A DNA stretch of 36,795 nucleotides from Alphaproteobacteria bacterium (lineage in GTDB: Bacteria > Pseudomonadota > Alphaproteobacteria > Micropepsales > Micropepsaceae), in NCBI GenBank assembly GCA_947473475.1, contig CANJBZ010000039.1, forward strand, positions 1 through 36,795, in the 5' to 3' direction. The notes under the pieces were generated by a model. It ran no database searches. It saw only the letters and a program-made list of their open reading frames with translations, and was not told where the DNA came from. A program made the position numbers and the translations under genes. Positions 1 to 7,934 of the stretch are shown here, piece after piece. The stretch's first letter is position 1. Each line of letters begins with the position of its first letter.

Positions 1-67
1 CATAAAGTTCCACTGTGAACATCCTTCCAGCCCCTCCATGCCCTTCAAGACATAAAGACGGCCTAGC

Positions 68-146
68 AGGACCGGTACACTTTGCCGCCGCCTTCCAGCA
101 GCCAAATCAAAGCCGGTTCAGTGGTACACTTTGCTCCCGCGATTTA
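68..146 (+). mobile_element. Remnant of an insertion-sequence end (IS21-like subterminal repeats)
   Basis: Two related blocks occur here: GGTACACTTTGCCGCCGCC from about 74 and GTGGTACACTTTGCTCCCGC from about 121, roughly 47 bases apart. Repeated TGGTACAC-type blocks near the tip are a pattern I associate with IS21-family ends; that assignment is from memory and inferential. The second block runs straight into amidohydrolase coding sequence, whose family similarity begins only after about 135, so the element seems to have replaced the gene's 5' half. A similar arrangement, in opposite orientation, lies at 36647-36690. No transposase gene is visible, so only an end is present. The first 60 bases hold nothing I recognise. 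Confidence 0.4.
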
Positions 147-577
147 TAATCGTCTTTTCAGGCCTGTTCGACAAACTGCCCAATTTGCGCATCATCACGC
201 ATCATTGCGGCGGCATGATCCCCTATTTTTCGGGACGGGCGGAAACGCTGTGGGCGCAGCTTGGATCGCGCACCGCCGATGAAGATTACAGCGAAATCCT
301 CAAACGCATGACCAAGCCGCTGATGGATTATTTCCGCATGTTTTACGGCGATACGGTGCTGGGCGGCTCGTCCTCGGCGCTGCGGTGCGGGCTGGATTTT
401 TTCGGTGCCGACCACGTGGTGTTCGCCAGCGACTGCCCGTTCGATCCGGAGGGCGGCGCCATGTTCATCCGCGAAGGCATCCGCTCCGTCGGAGACTTGC
501 AACTTCCGCCCGAGGTAGAGCGGAAGATTTATTACGACAACGCCATCGGTCTGTTGAAGCTGAACGGAATGAAGTGA
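131..577 (+). pseudogene. Amidohydrolase (ACMSD-like TIM barrel), C-terminal fragment
   Basis: About 148 residues match the C-terminal half of amidohydrolase-2/ACMSD-type metal-dependent hydrolases and decarboxylases, which usually have about 300-340 residues. The signature FSGLFDKLPNLRIITHHCGG carries the conserved histidine pair, and FASDCPFDPEGG holds the catalytic Asp near residue 98. The N-terminal metal ligands and the first half of the barrel are missing. The only available start is a TTG that falls inside the adjacent IS-like block at 121-140, so this is a gene broken at its 5' end rather than a short functional protein. The reading frame is otherwise clean to the TGA, which suggests a fairly recent break. 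An intact relative lies at 8733-9686. Confidence 0.75.
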
Positions 578-579
578 AT

Positions 580-606
580 CCCACCCTCCCCTTGAGGGAG
601 GGTGGG
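580..606. repeat. C-rich hairpin repeat, copy 1 (possible bidirectional terminator)
   Basis: An 11-bp perfect stem (CCCACCCTCCC / GGGAGGGTGGG) encloses a CTTGA loop. It sits in the 36-bp gap between the convergent amidohydrolase fragment and the carboxymuconolactone-decarboxylase-like gene. The core CCCTCCCCTTGAGGGAGGG recurs exactly at 18413-18435 and 36050-36069, and as its reverse complement near 29180-29199. There is no T-run, so a role in intrinsic termination is only possible. Confidence 0.75.
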
Positions 607-613
607 AATAAGC

Positions 614-1147
614 TTACGCGTTCGCGGGCACCCGGAAAATTCGGAGCAAAATCGCTAGACTGGAGTAATAGCCGAGCACGCTGGCGAGTTCGACGACGCC
701 CTTGCGGCCGAACTGCGCAACCGCGCGCTCGAACAGGGAGTCGGGCACATCATGCGTTTCATAAACCGCGGTCGCGAAATCGAACAAAAGCTCGGATTGC
801 GGGTCGCCAAGCTCGGGACGCTCATGCGCCCATAGAGCGTCAATTACGCCCTGCGAAATGCCGGCCTTCACCGCTTCGCGCGAATGGACCGCAAACTCAT
901 ACTCCGCTTGCCAATGCGCCGCCGTTATCAGCACCAGCAGCTCGGACAAATGCGGCGGAAACAGTGTGCGATAGCGGCAGAAGGCGCCCAATGCCTGGGT
1001 CAATGACCCAAGCTCCGGGCTTTCCAGCAACACATGAAACGGCGCGGGCACAACGCCGCCGCGCGGCGCGCCCACGGCGTCGTACATGGTCTGCTGTTCC
1101 GATGTCAGCGCCTCGCGCTGCAACGTGCGGTAACGATCTTCGGTCAT
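614..1147 (-). CDS. Carboxymuconolactone decarboxylase family protein (AhpD-like fold)
   Basis: The 177-residue all-helical protein resembles the carboxymuconolactone decarboxylase/AhpD superfamily. The typical central block is present around residues 70-115 (SELLVLITAAHWQAEYEF, then VHSREAVKAG). It has no CxxC pair, so it is not a peroxiredoxin reductase of the AhpD type. It more likely belongs to the decarboxylase/lactone-processing side of the family, where His and Glu in this block are functional. The ATG lies four bases after the stop of the upstream MFS gene (1152-2501), so the two are probably co-transcribed. That pairing suits uptake and processing of an aromatic-derived acid. The substrate cannot be told. 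Confidence 0.8.
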   Translation of the reverse strand: MTEDRYRTLQREALTSEQQTMYDAVGAPRGGVVPAPFHVLLESPELGSLTQALGAFCRYRTLFPPHLSELLVLITAAHWQAEYEFAVHSREAVKAGISQGVIDALWAHERPELGDPQSELLFDFATAVYETHDVPDSLFERAVAQFGRKGVVELASVLGYYSSLAILLRIFRVPANA

Positions 1148-1151
1148 GGGA

Positions 1152-2501
1152 TCACTCCGCGAGGGCTGGCGCCATTTGCGGCTTGGGTTCGGCCTTCATC
1201 AACAGCGCAATCGCCGCAGCGACGAAGAAAAACGCCGCCAGCGTGATCAGCGCGAGCGTAAAGCTGCCAGTGCTGTCCTTGACGACGCCGATCAGCCACG
1301 GACCGAGACCGCCGAACTGCGCGACAATGTTCACGAAGGCAATCGCCGCGGCAGCAGCCGCGCCCCTGAAGAACGACCCGGCCAGCGTCCAGAATAAGGG
1401 CGATGCCGCAAGCACCGCGCCATTGCCGAAGCACAGCAGCACATAGGCCAGCACCGGATCGGACACCAGCGCACTCGCCAGCAGCCCAATCCCCGCCACG
1501 ATGTAACACCCGGCCATGTGACCCTTGCGGTCGCCGACGCGATCGGACCGCCGGCTGACGAACAGCGCCCCCGCAACGCCAATGGCCGGTGGCACCGCCG
1601 ACAGAAACCCGACCTGCAGATCGCTGAGTTGTCCCATTTCCTTGATGATCTGGGGCAACCAAAGAAGCAGGCCGTAGAGCCCAATAAGACCGCAGCCGAA
1701 GAGAATCCCGAGGCTCCACACCCGCACGTCCTTCACCACGGCGAACGGGCTGACCTCCGGGGGCATCGCGGCCCTTTCACGCGCCAGCGTCGCAATCAGC
1801 CAATTGCGCCCGTTCGCATCCAGCCACTGGGCCTGTTCAGGGCGGTCGGTCAGCCAGATCAGCACAAAGAAGGCCAGAAAGATCGGCGGCGAACCTTCGA
1901 GCAGGAACATCCACTGCCAGCCGTGCAGGCCGGAAGCCTGATCCAAATAGGTGATGATGGCCGCAGCGATCGGCCCGCCGATGATGCTGGAGCAGGATGT
2001 CGCGATGATGTAGCCCGCAATCGCGCGGGCGCGATACTTCTCCGGAAACCAATACGTTACATAAAGGGCCGCCGCCGGAAGAAATCCCGCTTCCGCAAGA
2101 CCTAGAATGAAGCGCAACGTGTAGAAGCTCGTCGCGTCCCACACGAAGGCAGTTGCGGTGGAAATCGTGCCCCACGCCGCCAGGATGACCGCCAGCCAAA
2201 CACGCGCGCCCAGCCGGTGCACCATCATGTTGCTGGGGATCTGGAGCAGCACATAACCCGCAAAAAAGATGGTCGCGCCGAAACCGTAAACGGACGCCGA
2301 GAAGCCCAAATCCTGGTTCATCCGCAGCGCGGCGAACCCGACATTCACCCGGTCCACATAGTTGAAGAACATCAACAGGAAAAGCATCGGCACCAGCCGC
2401 CAATACACCTGACTGACCGTCCGCTTTTCGATGGCGCTTTCCAAATTCCGTCCCCGAATATCTTTGTTGTCCAGACAGTCTGCCGCAGGCGGTTTAACCA
2501 C
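1152..2501 (-). CDS. MFS transporter, anion:cation symporter (ACS) family
   Basis: The 449-residue protein has about 12 hydrophobic segments and the ACS-type opening YWRLVPMLFLLMFFNYVDRV followed by NVGFAALRMNQDLG. Families with this opening import organic anions such as phthalate, 4-hydroxyphenylacetate, tartrate or hexuronates across the inner membrane with protons. The start is uncertain. GTG at 2501 gives an unusually long N-terminus. TTG at 2444, 19 codons in and preceded by a GGGGACGG stretch, would start just before the conserved SAIEKRTVSQVYWR block. The gene is divergent from the VOC-FAD hydroxylase-RidA operon, sharing a control region of about 75 bases, and precedes the carboxymuconolactone-decarboxylase-like gene by four bases. 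It probably imports the substrate of one of these. Confidence 0.88.
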   Translation of the reverse strand: MVKPPAADCLDNKDIRGRNLESAIEKRTVSQVYWRLVPMLFLLMFFNYVDRVNVGFAALRMNQDLGFSASVYGFGATIFFAGYVLLQIPSNMMVHRLGARVWLAVILAAWGTISTATAFVWDATSFYTLRFILGLAEAGFLPAAALYVTYWFPEKYRARAIAGYIIATSCSSIIGGPIAAAIITYLDQASGLHGWQWMFLLEGSPPIFLAFFVLIWLTDRPEQAQWLDANGRNWLIATLARERAAMPPEVSPFAVVKDVRVWSLGILFGCGLIGLYGLLLWLPQIIKEMGQLSDLQVGFLSAVPPAIGVAGALFVSRRSDRVGDRKGHMAGCYIVAGIGLLASALVSDPVLAYVLLCFGNGAVLAASPLFWTLAGSFFRGAAAAAAIAFVNIVAQFGGLGPWLIGVVKDSTGSFTLALITLAAFFFVAAAIALLMKAEPKPQMAPALAE

Positions 2502-2576
2502 ACAAGGAAGGCTGGGCTTTTGCCTGTCCGGCCAAAGTCGAATATATCCAATTCATCGCTATAAGGAGTGCAACCC

Positions 2577-2969
2577 ATGGCCAAGCTTCGCCACATTGCG
2601 TTGATCGTTACCGATCCCGAAGCCTCCGCAAAATTCTATGAACAGGCCTTCGATCTGAAGGTTGTCGGGCGCGCCCGGCGCGGGATTTACATGTCTGACG
2701 GCACCATCAACATGGCTCTTCTGAAGGTTGAGGGCGACGAGAAGCCGGGCGTCTATCATTTTGGCGCCTGGGTGGACGACCTTGAGGCGGGCGAAAAAAA
2801 GGTGGCTGACGCGGGCGGGCGCTATCTCGCCGGGCGTCCGTCTTCGCCCAATTCCTTCTATGAGTGCAAATATCGCGATCCCGACGGCATCGTCTTCGAC
2901 ATTACGCACAACGGCTGGGTCGGTGCGGTGAAAGAGGTCGTGCCGGCCAAAGAAGAAGCCGGCGCTTAA
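2577..2969 (+). CDS. VOC family protein (glyoxalase/extradiol-dioxygenase fold)
   Basis: The 130-residue protein is one vicinal-oxygen-chelate module pair: LRHIALIVTDPEASAKFYEQ at the N-terminus, a second beta-alpha-beta unit from about residue 58, and the closing strand after YRDPDGIVFDIT. Likely metal ligands are His6, His61 and an acidic residue in FDIT, where many relatives have Glu. ATG at 2577 is chosen over an upstream GTG (2568) because AAGGAG at 2562-2567 stands nine bases before it. It is the first gene of an operon with a FAD hydroxylase and RidA. A role as isomerase, lyase or dioxygenase on the hydroxylated product is likely. The single-module size argues against a classical two-domain extradiol dioxygenase. 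Confidence 0.82.
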   Translation: MAKLRHIALIVTDPEASAKFYEQAFDLKVVGRARRGIYMSDGTINMALLKVEGDEKPGVYHFGAWVDDLEAGEKKVADAGGRYLAGRPSSPNSFYECKYRDPDGIVFDITHNGWVGAVKEVVPAKEEAGA

Positions 2970-2991
2970 CGCTATTGCGGGATTGCAAACC

Positions 2992-4212
2992 ATGGATCGA
3001 TCTTCCGATCGCGTGCTGATTATTGGCGCCGGCCCCGTGGGGCTTTGCCTCGCGCTGAAGCTGGCCAAAGAGGGCGTGCCCAGCACCGTCCTCGAGCAGC
3101 TTCGCGATGACAATTTTCTGGATCAAGTGCCGCGCGCGGGAACAAACCACCCCGCGACGCTGGAAATGTACGACGACATCGGCCTGTACAACCGGCTGGA
3201 GCCGCGCGGCATCATCGCGCCGCTGTTTCACTATTGGGACCGCGCGAAAGCCGAACGCATCGCCGAGTTCGACCATGCCGTCCTGAAAGACGACACGCGC
3301 TTTCCCTTCGCGCTGCAATGCGAGCGCATCAAGATCGTGGAAGAGGCCCTCGCCATGGCGAAGGACAATCCGCTGATCGTGGTGCGGATGGGCATGACAT
3401 TCACTGGATTTACCCAGGATGCGGAGTCCGTAACCGCCTTTGCCGATAACGAAACGGGCGAAACGGAAGCGTTCAAGGGCCGGTACATCGTCAGCGGCGA
3501 AGGCGCCCGCAGCATCGTGCGCAAGGAATGCGGCATCGAGTTCGAAGGGTTTACCTACCCCGACCGCACCCTGAACATTGAAGTGGCCTACGACTTCAAG
3601 AAGCACGGCTATGCCGACCGCAATTACATTTCCGATCCCGATGAATGGTCGAACCTGTTCCATTGGAAAGGGCCGCCGGAACGCTGGCGCGTGCATTTCC
3701 CAACGCAGGAAGATGAAGACCCCGATGCGCTGATGGCGCCGGAAGCGATGCAGAAGCGGTTGCAGGGATTTCTGCCGACAGGCGCGCCGTTCAACATCGT
3801 CGGATGTAATCTGTACACGGTGCATCAGCGTGTGGCGGAAAAATTCCGTTCCGGACGCGCGATCCTGGCCGGCGACTCCGCCCATGTGAACAGCCCTATC
3901 GGCGGCATGGGATTGAACAGCGGCGTCCACGATGCCTTCAATCTGGCGGTGCGTCTTGGCCGCATCTGGCGCAAAGAAGGCGATGGCTCGCTCCTGGACC
4001 AATACGACCGTCAGCGCCGCCACATCGCCGTGCAGCACACCCAGTTGCAGACCATCCGCAACAAGAAGCTGCTGGCCGAGAAAGACCCGGCCGTCCGCCA
4101 GAAAGATCACGACGAGCTGCGGCGGCAATCGGAAGACCCGAATCTCGCACGCGAATTCCTGCTGCGTACCTCGCTCATCAACAGCGTGCGCGAAGCCGCG
4201 CAAATTCCGTAA
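2992..4212 (+). CDS. FAD-dependent aromatic hydroxylase (PHBH/TfdB-type class A flavoprotein monooxygenase)
   Basis: The 406-residue protein has the N-terminal dinucleotide fold VLIIGAGPVGLCLALKLAKE (GAGPVG at residues 12-17) and the second FAD motif GRAILAGDSAHVNSPIGGMG (GDSAH 294-298). The intermediate DG motif reads GEGARSIVR (about 169-177), with Glu where most relatives have Asp. The family hydroxylates aromatic acids or phenols using NAD(P)H and O2 in the cytoplasm. The C-terminal thioredoxin-like domain of the phenol-hydroxylase subgroup is absent. ATG at 2992 is preferred to TTG at 2983 because it begins just before the first beta strand. It lies 22 bases after the VOC gene and nine bases before RidA, so the three form one operon. 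Confidence 0.9.
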   Translation: MDRSSDRVLIIGAGPVGLCLALKLAKEGVPSTVLEQLRDDNFLDQVPRAGTNHPATLEMYDDIGLYNRLEPRGIIAPLFHYWDRAKAERIAEFDHAVLKDDTRFPFALQCERIKIVEEALAMAKDNPLIVVRMGMTFTGFTQDAESVTAFADNETGETEAFKGRYIVSGEGARSIVRKECGIEFEGFTYPDRTLNIEVAYDFKKHGYADRNYISDPDEWSNLFHWKGPPERWRVHFPTQEDEDPDALMAPEAMQKRLQGFLPTGAPFNIVGCNLYTVHQRVAEKFRSGRAILAGDSAHVNSPIGGMGLNSGVHDAFNLAVRLGRIWRKEGDGSLLDQYDRQRRHIAVQHTQLQTIRNKKLLAEKDPAVRQKDHDELRRQSEDPNLAREFLLRTSLINSVREAAQIP

Positions 4213-4221
4213 AGGATCACC

Positions 4222-4605
4222 ATGGCCGACATCGAACGCATCTTGACGCCGGACGCGCCAAAGCCCGCCGGTCACTATTCCCAAGCCGTCTGTCACGGCG
4301 ATCTGGTGTTCGTATCGGGCCAGCTTCCGGTAACGCTCGAAGGCAAGATCATCGCGGACGCGAGTTTCGAGGAGCAGGCGCGGTTGGCGCTTGCCAACCT
4401 CCTGGCCATCGTAAAGGCGGCGGGGAGCAGCCCCGAACGCGTCCTGAAAGTGACGGTCTTTCTCGCGGGCGTGGAATATTGGCCCAAGTTCAACGCGATC
4501 TACGCCGAAGCGTTCGGCGACGCGCGCCCGGCGCGTTCCGTCGTCCCCGTCCCCGCCCTGCATTATGGGTCCCTGGTCGAGGTGGAGGCCATCGCCGCGC
4601 GATAG
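4222..4605 (+). CDS. RidA family (YjgF/YER057c/UK114) enamine/imine deaminase-like protein
   Basis: This 127-residue single-domain protein has the typical RidA size and the family landmarks GDLVFVSGQLP (about 26-36), ANLLAIVKAAGSS (58-70) and PARSVVPVPAL (103-113). Arg105 and Glu120 fall at the positions of the active-site residues of E. coli RidA. Members speed hydrolysis of 2-aminoacrylate-type enamines/imines. Members embedded in catabolic operons often deaminate or isomerise a ring-cleavage intermediate. AAAGGA stands a few bases before the ATG. The position directly behind the FAD hydroxylase suggests a pathway step that yields an enamine, imine or unstable enol, possibly from an N-containing aromatic. 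Confidence 0.9.
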   Translation: MADIERILTPDAPKPAGHYSQAVCHGDLVFVSGQLPVTLEGKIIADASFEEQARLALANLLAIVKAAGSSPERVLKVTVFLAGVEYWPKFNAIYAEAFGDARPARSVVPVPALHYGSLVEVEAIAAR

Positions 4606-4611
4606 AGATTT

Positions 4612-4790
4612 CCTCCCCCGTGGTTACGGGGGAGTGGGACCGCGAAGCGGTGGAGGGGGCGGCCACCGCTCAGGACTTCACAGCTTCGCGCTCCCTTGTT
4701 TGAACCAAATCGAGCGCGTGGCAGCCCCCTCCACCGGCTACGCCGGTCCCCCTCCCCCGAACCGCTTCGCTATTCGGGGGAGGATCAACG
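4612..4790. repeat. C-rich hairpin repeat, copy 2 (compound)
   Basis: The 245-bp gap between RidA and the citryl-CoA lyase-like gene is mostly repeat. It contains CTCCCCCG / CGGGGGAG (4613-4634), a small hairpin around CCGCGAAGCGG (about 4640-4650), a block CCCCCTCCACCGGCTACGCC (about 4714-4733), and a final C-run/G-run pair around CTCCCCCGAACC and GGGGGAGG (about 4750-4790). The two halves are roughly inverted copies about 60 bases apart, so a long folded structure is possible. No coding sequence is seen in the gap. Confidence 0.7.
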
Positions 4791-4850
4791 GCACTTGAGC
4801 ATCCGCCGCTGCCGACGCAATCTCGGTTTGTCTTTTTTGGGGCGGGTGCA

Positions 4851-5705
4851 ATGACCGAACGTGCGGAAGGCCTATCGCTGGAGGCGGTCACCGATTGGTG
4901 GGAAACGGCGATAACGGACATCGCGCCCGGATCGATCCGCATGCGCGGCTATGCGATCGAGGACTTAATCGGCACTATCAGCTTCCCGGCCATGATCTGG
5001 CTGATGCTGCGGGGTGAATTGCCCACCAAGCGCCAAGCGGATTTGCTAGGGGCCGTTCTTGTCGCCGGCGTCGATCACGGCCCGCAAGCCCCCTCCATCG
5101 CCATCGCGCGCATGGCCATGAGCTGCGGCCTGGGCCTGAACGGCGCCATGGCGAGCGCTGTGAATTCCCTGGGCGATGTCCATGGCGGCGCGGGGCAGCA
5201 GTGCATGGAGCTACTGGCCGATATCGGCAAACGTGAAACAGAGACGGGAAATCTGGCGCAGGCCGTAACGGAAGGGCTGGAAGCCTTCCGCGCTGAAAAC
5301 GGCCGCTTCATTCCGGGCTTCGGGCACCGCTTCCACGCCGTCGATCCGCGCGCGGCGCGTCTTTCCGAGCTTATCCGTTCGGCCGCCCGCGATGGCGTTC
5401 TGGATGGGCGCTATCTCGCCATCGGCGAAGCGGTGCAGATGCAACTCGCGAAAGGAAAGACCGCCGGGCCGCCAATGAATGTCGATGGCATTACCGCCGT
5501 GCTGTTGCTGGGCCTCGGCTTTCCGGCGCCTTTGGGACGCGGAATTTTCATCCTGTCGCGCAGCGTCGGCATTTGCGCCCACGCATTCGAGCAATCGCAA
5601 ACGGGCGAACGCATCAAAGGCCCCACACCGCCGCAATTCGGCTTCCATTACACCGGCGTCGGCCCGCGCACGCTGCCGGACGACGCGAAAGACCCCGCGC
5701 AATGA
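4851..5705 (+). CDS. Citrate synthase-fold protein, citryl-CoA lyase-like
   Basis: The 284-residue protein is a short member of the citrate synthase superfamily; full-length citrate synthases have about 370-430 residues. The catalytic triad can be placed: His111 in DVHGGAGQ, His159 in GFGHRFH and Asp212 in MNVDGITAVL. Stand-alone small members are usually citryl-CoA lyases or related enzymes that cleave a citryl-type CoA thioester to acetyl-CoA and a 2-oxoacid. It is followed with a 4-bp ATGA overlap by a CaiB-type CoA transferase, and then with another overlap by a D-2-hydroxyacid dehydrogenase. This suggests CoA activation, retro-Claisen cleavage and 2-oxoacid reduction. Condensation in the other direction is also possible. 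Confidence 0.85.
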   Translation: MTERAEGLSLEAVTDWWETAITDIAPGSIRMRGYAIEDLIGTISFPAMIWLMLRGELPTKRQADLLGAVLVAGVDHGPQAPSIAIARMAMSCGLGLNGAMASAVNSLGDVHGGAGQQCMELLADIGKRETETGNLAQAVTEGLEAFRAENGRFIPGFGHRFHAVDPRAARLSELIRSAARDGVLDGRYLAIGEAVQMQLAKGKTAGPPMNVDGITAVLLLGLGFPAPLGRGIFILSRSVGICAHAFEQSQTGERIKGPTPPQFGFHYTGVGPRTLPDDAKDPAQ

Positions 5706-6856
5706 CGGGCGCCGCAACAAAGCCGCTGCCGCTTGCGGGCATCCGCGTTCTCGAATTCGGTCATACGATCCTTGGCCCCTGCTGCGGCATGGTGCTGGCC
5801 GATTTCGGCGCAGAAGTGATCAAGATCGAGCCGCCGGGCGGCGAGCGCACGCGCCGTCTGAAAGGCTTTGGCGCGGGCTATTTCGCGTTTTTCAACCGCA
5901 ACAAGAAAAGCGTCACGCTGGATTACAAAACGCCCGAGGGACTGGCGACGGCACGGGCGCTGATTCAAACCGCCGACGTGGTGATCGAGAACATGGCCCC
6001 CGACGCGCTGACTCGCGCAGGGCTGGGGCCGGACGACGCGCGCGCTCTGAACCCGCAACTGATCTATTGCTCGCTCAAAGGGTTCCTCGGCGGGCCTTAC
6101 GCCAATCGCGCCGCACTGGACGAAGTCGTGCAGATGATGAGCGGTCTTGCCTATATGACGGGACCGCCGGGCATGCCGCTTCGCGCCGGCACATCGATTT
6201 CCGACATGCTGGGCGGCATTTTCGGCGCGATGGGAATTTTGGTTGCCTTGCGCGAACGCGACCGCACGCATGAGGGAGCGATCGTGGAAGCTGCGCTGTT
6301 CGAAACGGCGGCGTTTCTGATGGGCCAGTTTATGGCCGCCAGCGCGTTGACCGGTAAGCCTGTTCCTCCCATGCCGGCGCGTGTTTCCGCCTGGGCGGTT
6401 TATGAATTGTTTGAAACAGCCGATGCCAAACGCGTGTTTATCGGCATCACCAGCGACCATCATTGGGCCAGCTTCTGCCGCGAATTCGGCCGCGCCGATC
6501 TGTTCGCCGAACCAGCCTTCACGACAAACGAAATGCGCGTCGAAGGCCGCAACCGGCTAATCCCCGAATTGATTGCGTTGTTCAAATTCCTGCCGGCCGC
6601 CGACATTGAGCGCCGCTGCGTTGCCGCCGGCTTGCCATTCGCCAATGTCGGACGTCCCGAAGATTTGTTCGACGATCCGCACCTCAACAGCAATGGCAGC
6701 CTCGCGGCGACGGTGATTCCCGGCGACATTCACACCAAGCTTCCCACCCTGCCGATCCGCATCGACGGCGATGCTTTCGCGTTGCGCAGCGATCCACCGA
6801 AGGCTGGCGAACACACTGACGAGATTCTCAGCGCCTTGAAGCGAGACCAAGCATGA
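5702..6856 (+). CDS. CaiB/BaiF family (class III) CoA transferase
   Basis: The 384-residue protein has the family opening LPLAGIRVLEFGHTILGPCC with GADVIKIE-like AEVIKIEPPGGERTR (38-51), the VVIENMAPDAL block (93-103), and RAGTSISDMLGG, where Asp168 matches the catalytic Asp that forms the aspartyl-CoA thioester in formyl-CoA transferase. These cytosolic enzymes move CoA between carboxylic acids. The ATG at 5702 overlaps the stop of the citryl-CoA lyase-like gene by four bases, so translation is probably coupled; an in-frame upstream extension would run through the previous gene and is rejected. It likely activates the acid cleaved by its neighbour. Confidence 0.92.
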   Translation: MTGAATKPLPLAGIRVLEFGHTILGPCCGMVLADFGAEVIKIEPPGGERTRRLKGFGAGYFAFFNRNKKSVTLDYKTPEGLATARALIQTADVVIENMAPDALTRAGLGPDDARALNPQLIYCSLKGFLGGPYANRAALDEVVQMMSGLAYMTGPPGMPLRAGTSISDMLGGIFGAMGILVALRERDRTHEGAIVEAALFETAAFLMGQFMAASALTGKPVPPMPARVSAWAVYELFETADAKRVFIGITSDHHWASFCREFGRADLFAEPAFTTNEMRVEGRNRLIPELIALFKFLPAADIERRCVAAGLPFANVGRPEDLFDDPHLNSNGSLAATVIPGDIHTKLPTLPIRIDGDAFALRSDPPKAGEHTDEILSALKRDQA

Positions 6857-7809
6857 CCCCCATCAAAGTCGGCATCCTCGACGATTTCCAGAACGTCACA
6901 CGCACCTTTGCCGATTGGAGCCGCCTGCCGCCGCATGTTTCCGTGACGGTCTTCAACCAGCATTTCGAAGACGAGGAATTGGTCACCCGCATCGCGCCCT
7001 TCGACGTGCTGGTGATCACGCGCGAACGCACGCCTTTCCCGCGCGCACTGATCGAACGCTTGCCCAACCTGAAGCTTCTCGTCACCACCGGCTGGCGCAA
7101 TCTCGGCATCGACGCGGCGGCATGCCGCGAGCGCGGCATTCTCGTGTGTGGGACGGAAGCGGGAAGCTCGCCAACAGCCGAATTGGCGTGGGGACTCATC
7201 ATCGCCGCAGCGCGCCACATCGCCGCCGAAGATCACGCCCTGCGCTCCGGACGCTGGCAATCGACTGTCGGCGTGTCGCTGCAAGGCAAGACGCTGGGCA
7301 TTTTGGGCTTGGGCCGCCTGGGTTCACAAATGGCGCGCGTCGGCGATGCGTTCGGCATGAAGGTGATCGCCTGGAGCCAAAATCTCACCGCCGAACGCGC
7401 CCGCGATGGCGGGGCCCAGCGCGTGGACAAAGACGAGTTATTCGCGCAATCGGACGTGCTGAGCATCCACCTGATCCTCAGCGACCGCACCCACGGCCTT
7501 GTCGGTGCGCCGGAAATCGCCCTGATGAAGCGCTCAGCTATCCTGGTGAATACCTCGCGTGCGCCCATTGTGGACGAGGCGGCACTCATCGCAGCCCTGC
7601 ATGAGGGGCGCATCGCCGGGGCGGGTATCGACGTTTACTCCAAAGAGCCACTGCCAGCGGACGCGCCGATCCTGAAAGCACCCAATACCGTGCTGACGCC
7701 CCACCTCGGCTACGTCACCCGGGAGACATACGAGATTTACTTCCCGCAGGCGCTTGAGGACGTCGAAGCCTGGCTAAATGGGTCACCAATCCGGATAATT
7801 GGAGATTGA
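6853..7809 (+). CDS. D-2-hydroxyacid dehydrogenase family protein (NAD(P)-dependent)
   Basis: The 318-residue protein has the two-domain architecture of the D-isomer-specific 2-hydroxyacid dehydrogenases. The NAD-binding motif is LGILGLGRLGSQMA (GLGRLG 152-157), and the catalytic residues are Arg236 in NTSRAPIVDE, Glu265 in YSKEPLP and His284 in LTPHLGY. The family reduces 2-oxoacids to D-2-hydroxyacids, or the reverse, in the cytoplasm. The ATG overlaps the CoA transferase stop by four bases. In this operon it could reduce the 2-oxoacid released by C-C cleavage or oxidise a hydroxyacid feeding the pathway. The substrate is unknown. Confidence 0.92.
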   Translation: MTPIKVGILDDFQNVTRTFADWSRLPPHVSVTVFNQHFEDEELVTRIAPFDVLVITRERTPFPRALIERLPNLKLLVTTGWRNLGIDAAACRERGILVCGTEAGSSPTAELAWGLIIAAARHIAAEDHALRSGRWQSTVGVSLQGKTLGILGLGRLGSQMARVGDAFGMKVIAWSQNLTAERARDGGAQRVDKDELFAQSDVLSIHLILSDRTHGLVGAPEIALMKRSAILVNTSRAPIVDEAALIAALHEGRIAGAGIDVYSKEPLPADAPILKAPNTVLTPHLGYVTRETYEIYFPQALEDVEAWLNGSPIRIIGD

Positions 7810-7934
7810 CCGCCGGAACCGTGAACATTCGGGGCACAATCGCGTTTCTGTTAACTTGGGAGGTCTTGCAAAACCTCATGCGCCCGTCGACGATTTCGTC
7901 CTGACAGGCTTTTTTCGCGAGATTGGAGACTTCT

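Noticed and set aside
131-577. Short functional amidohydrolase starting at TTG 131
   Set aside because: Half of the barrel and the N-terminal metal ligands are missing, and the start lies within IS-like sequence.
2902-4563. Long open frame on the minus strand (about 550 codons) opposite the FAD hydroxylase and RidA genes
   Set aside because: The plus strand holds clear family motifs throughout. The antisense frame is Arg/His/Gly-rich without domain similarity, as expected from high-G+C codon structure.
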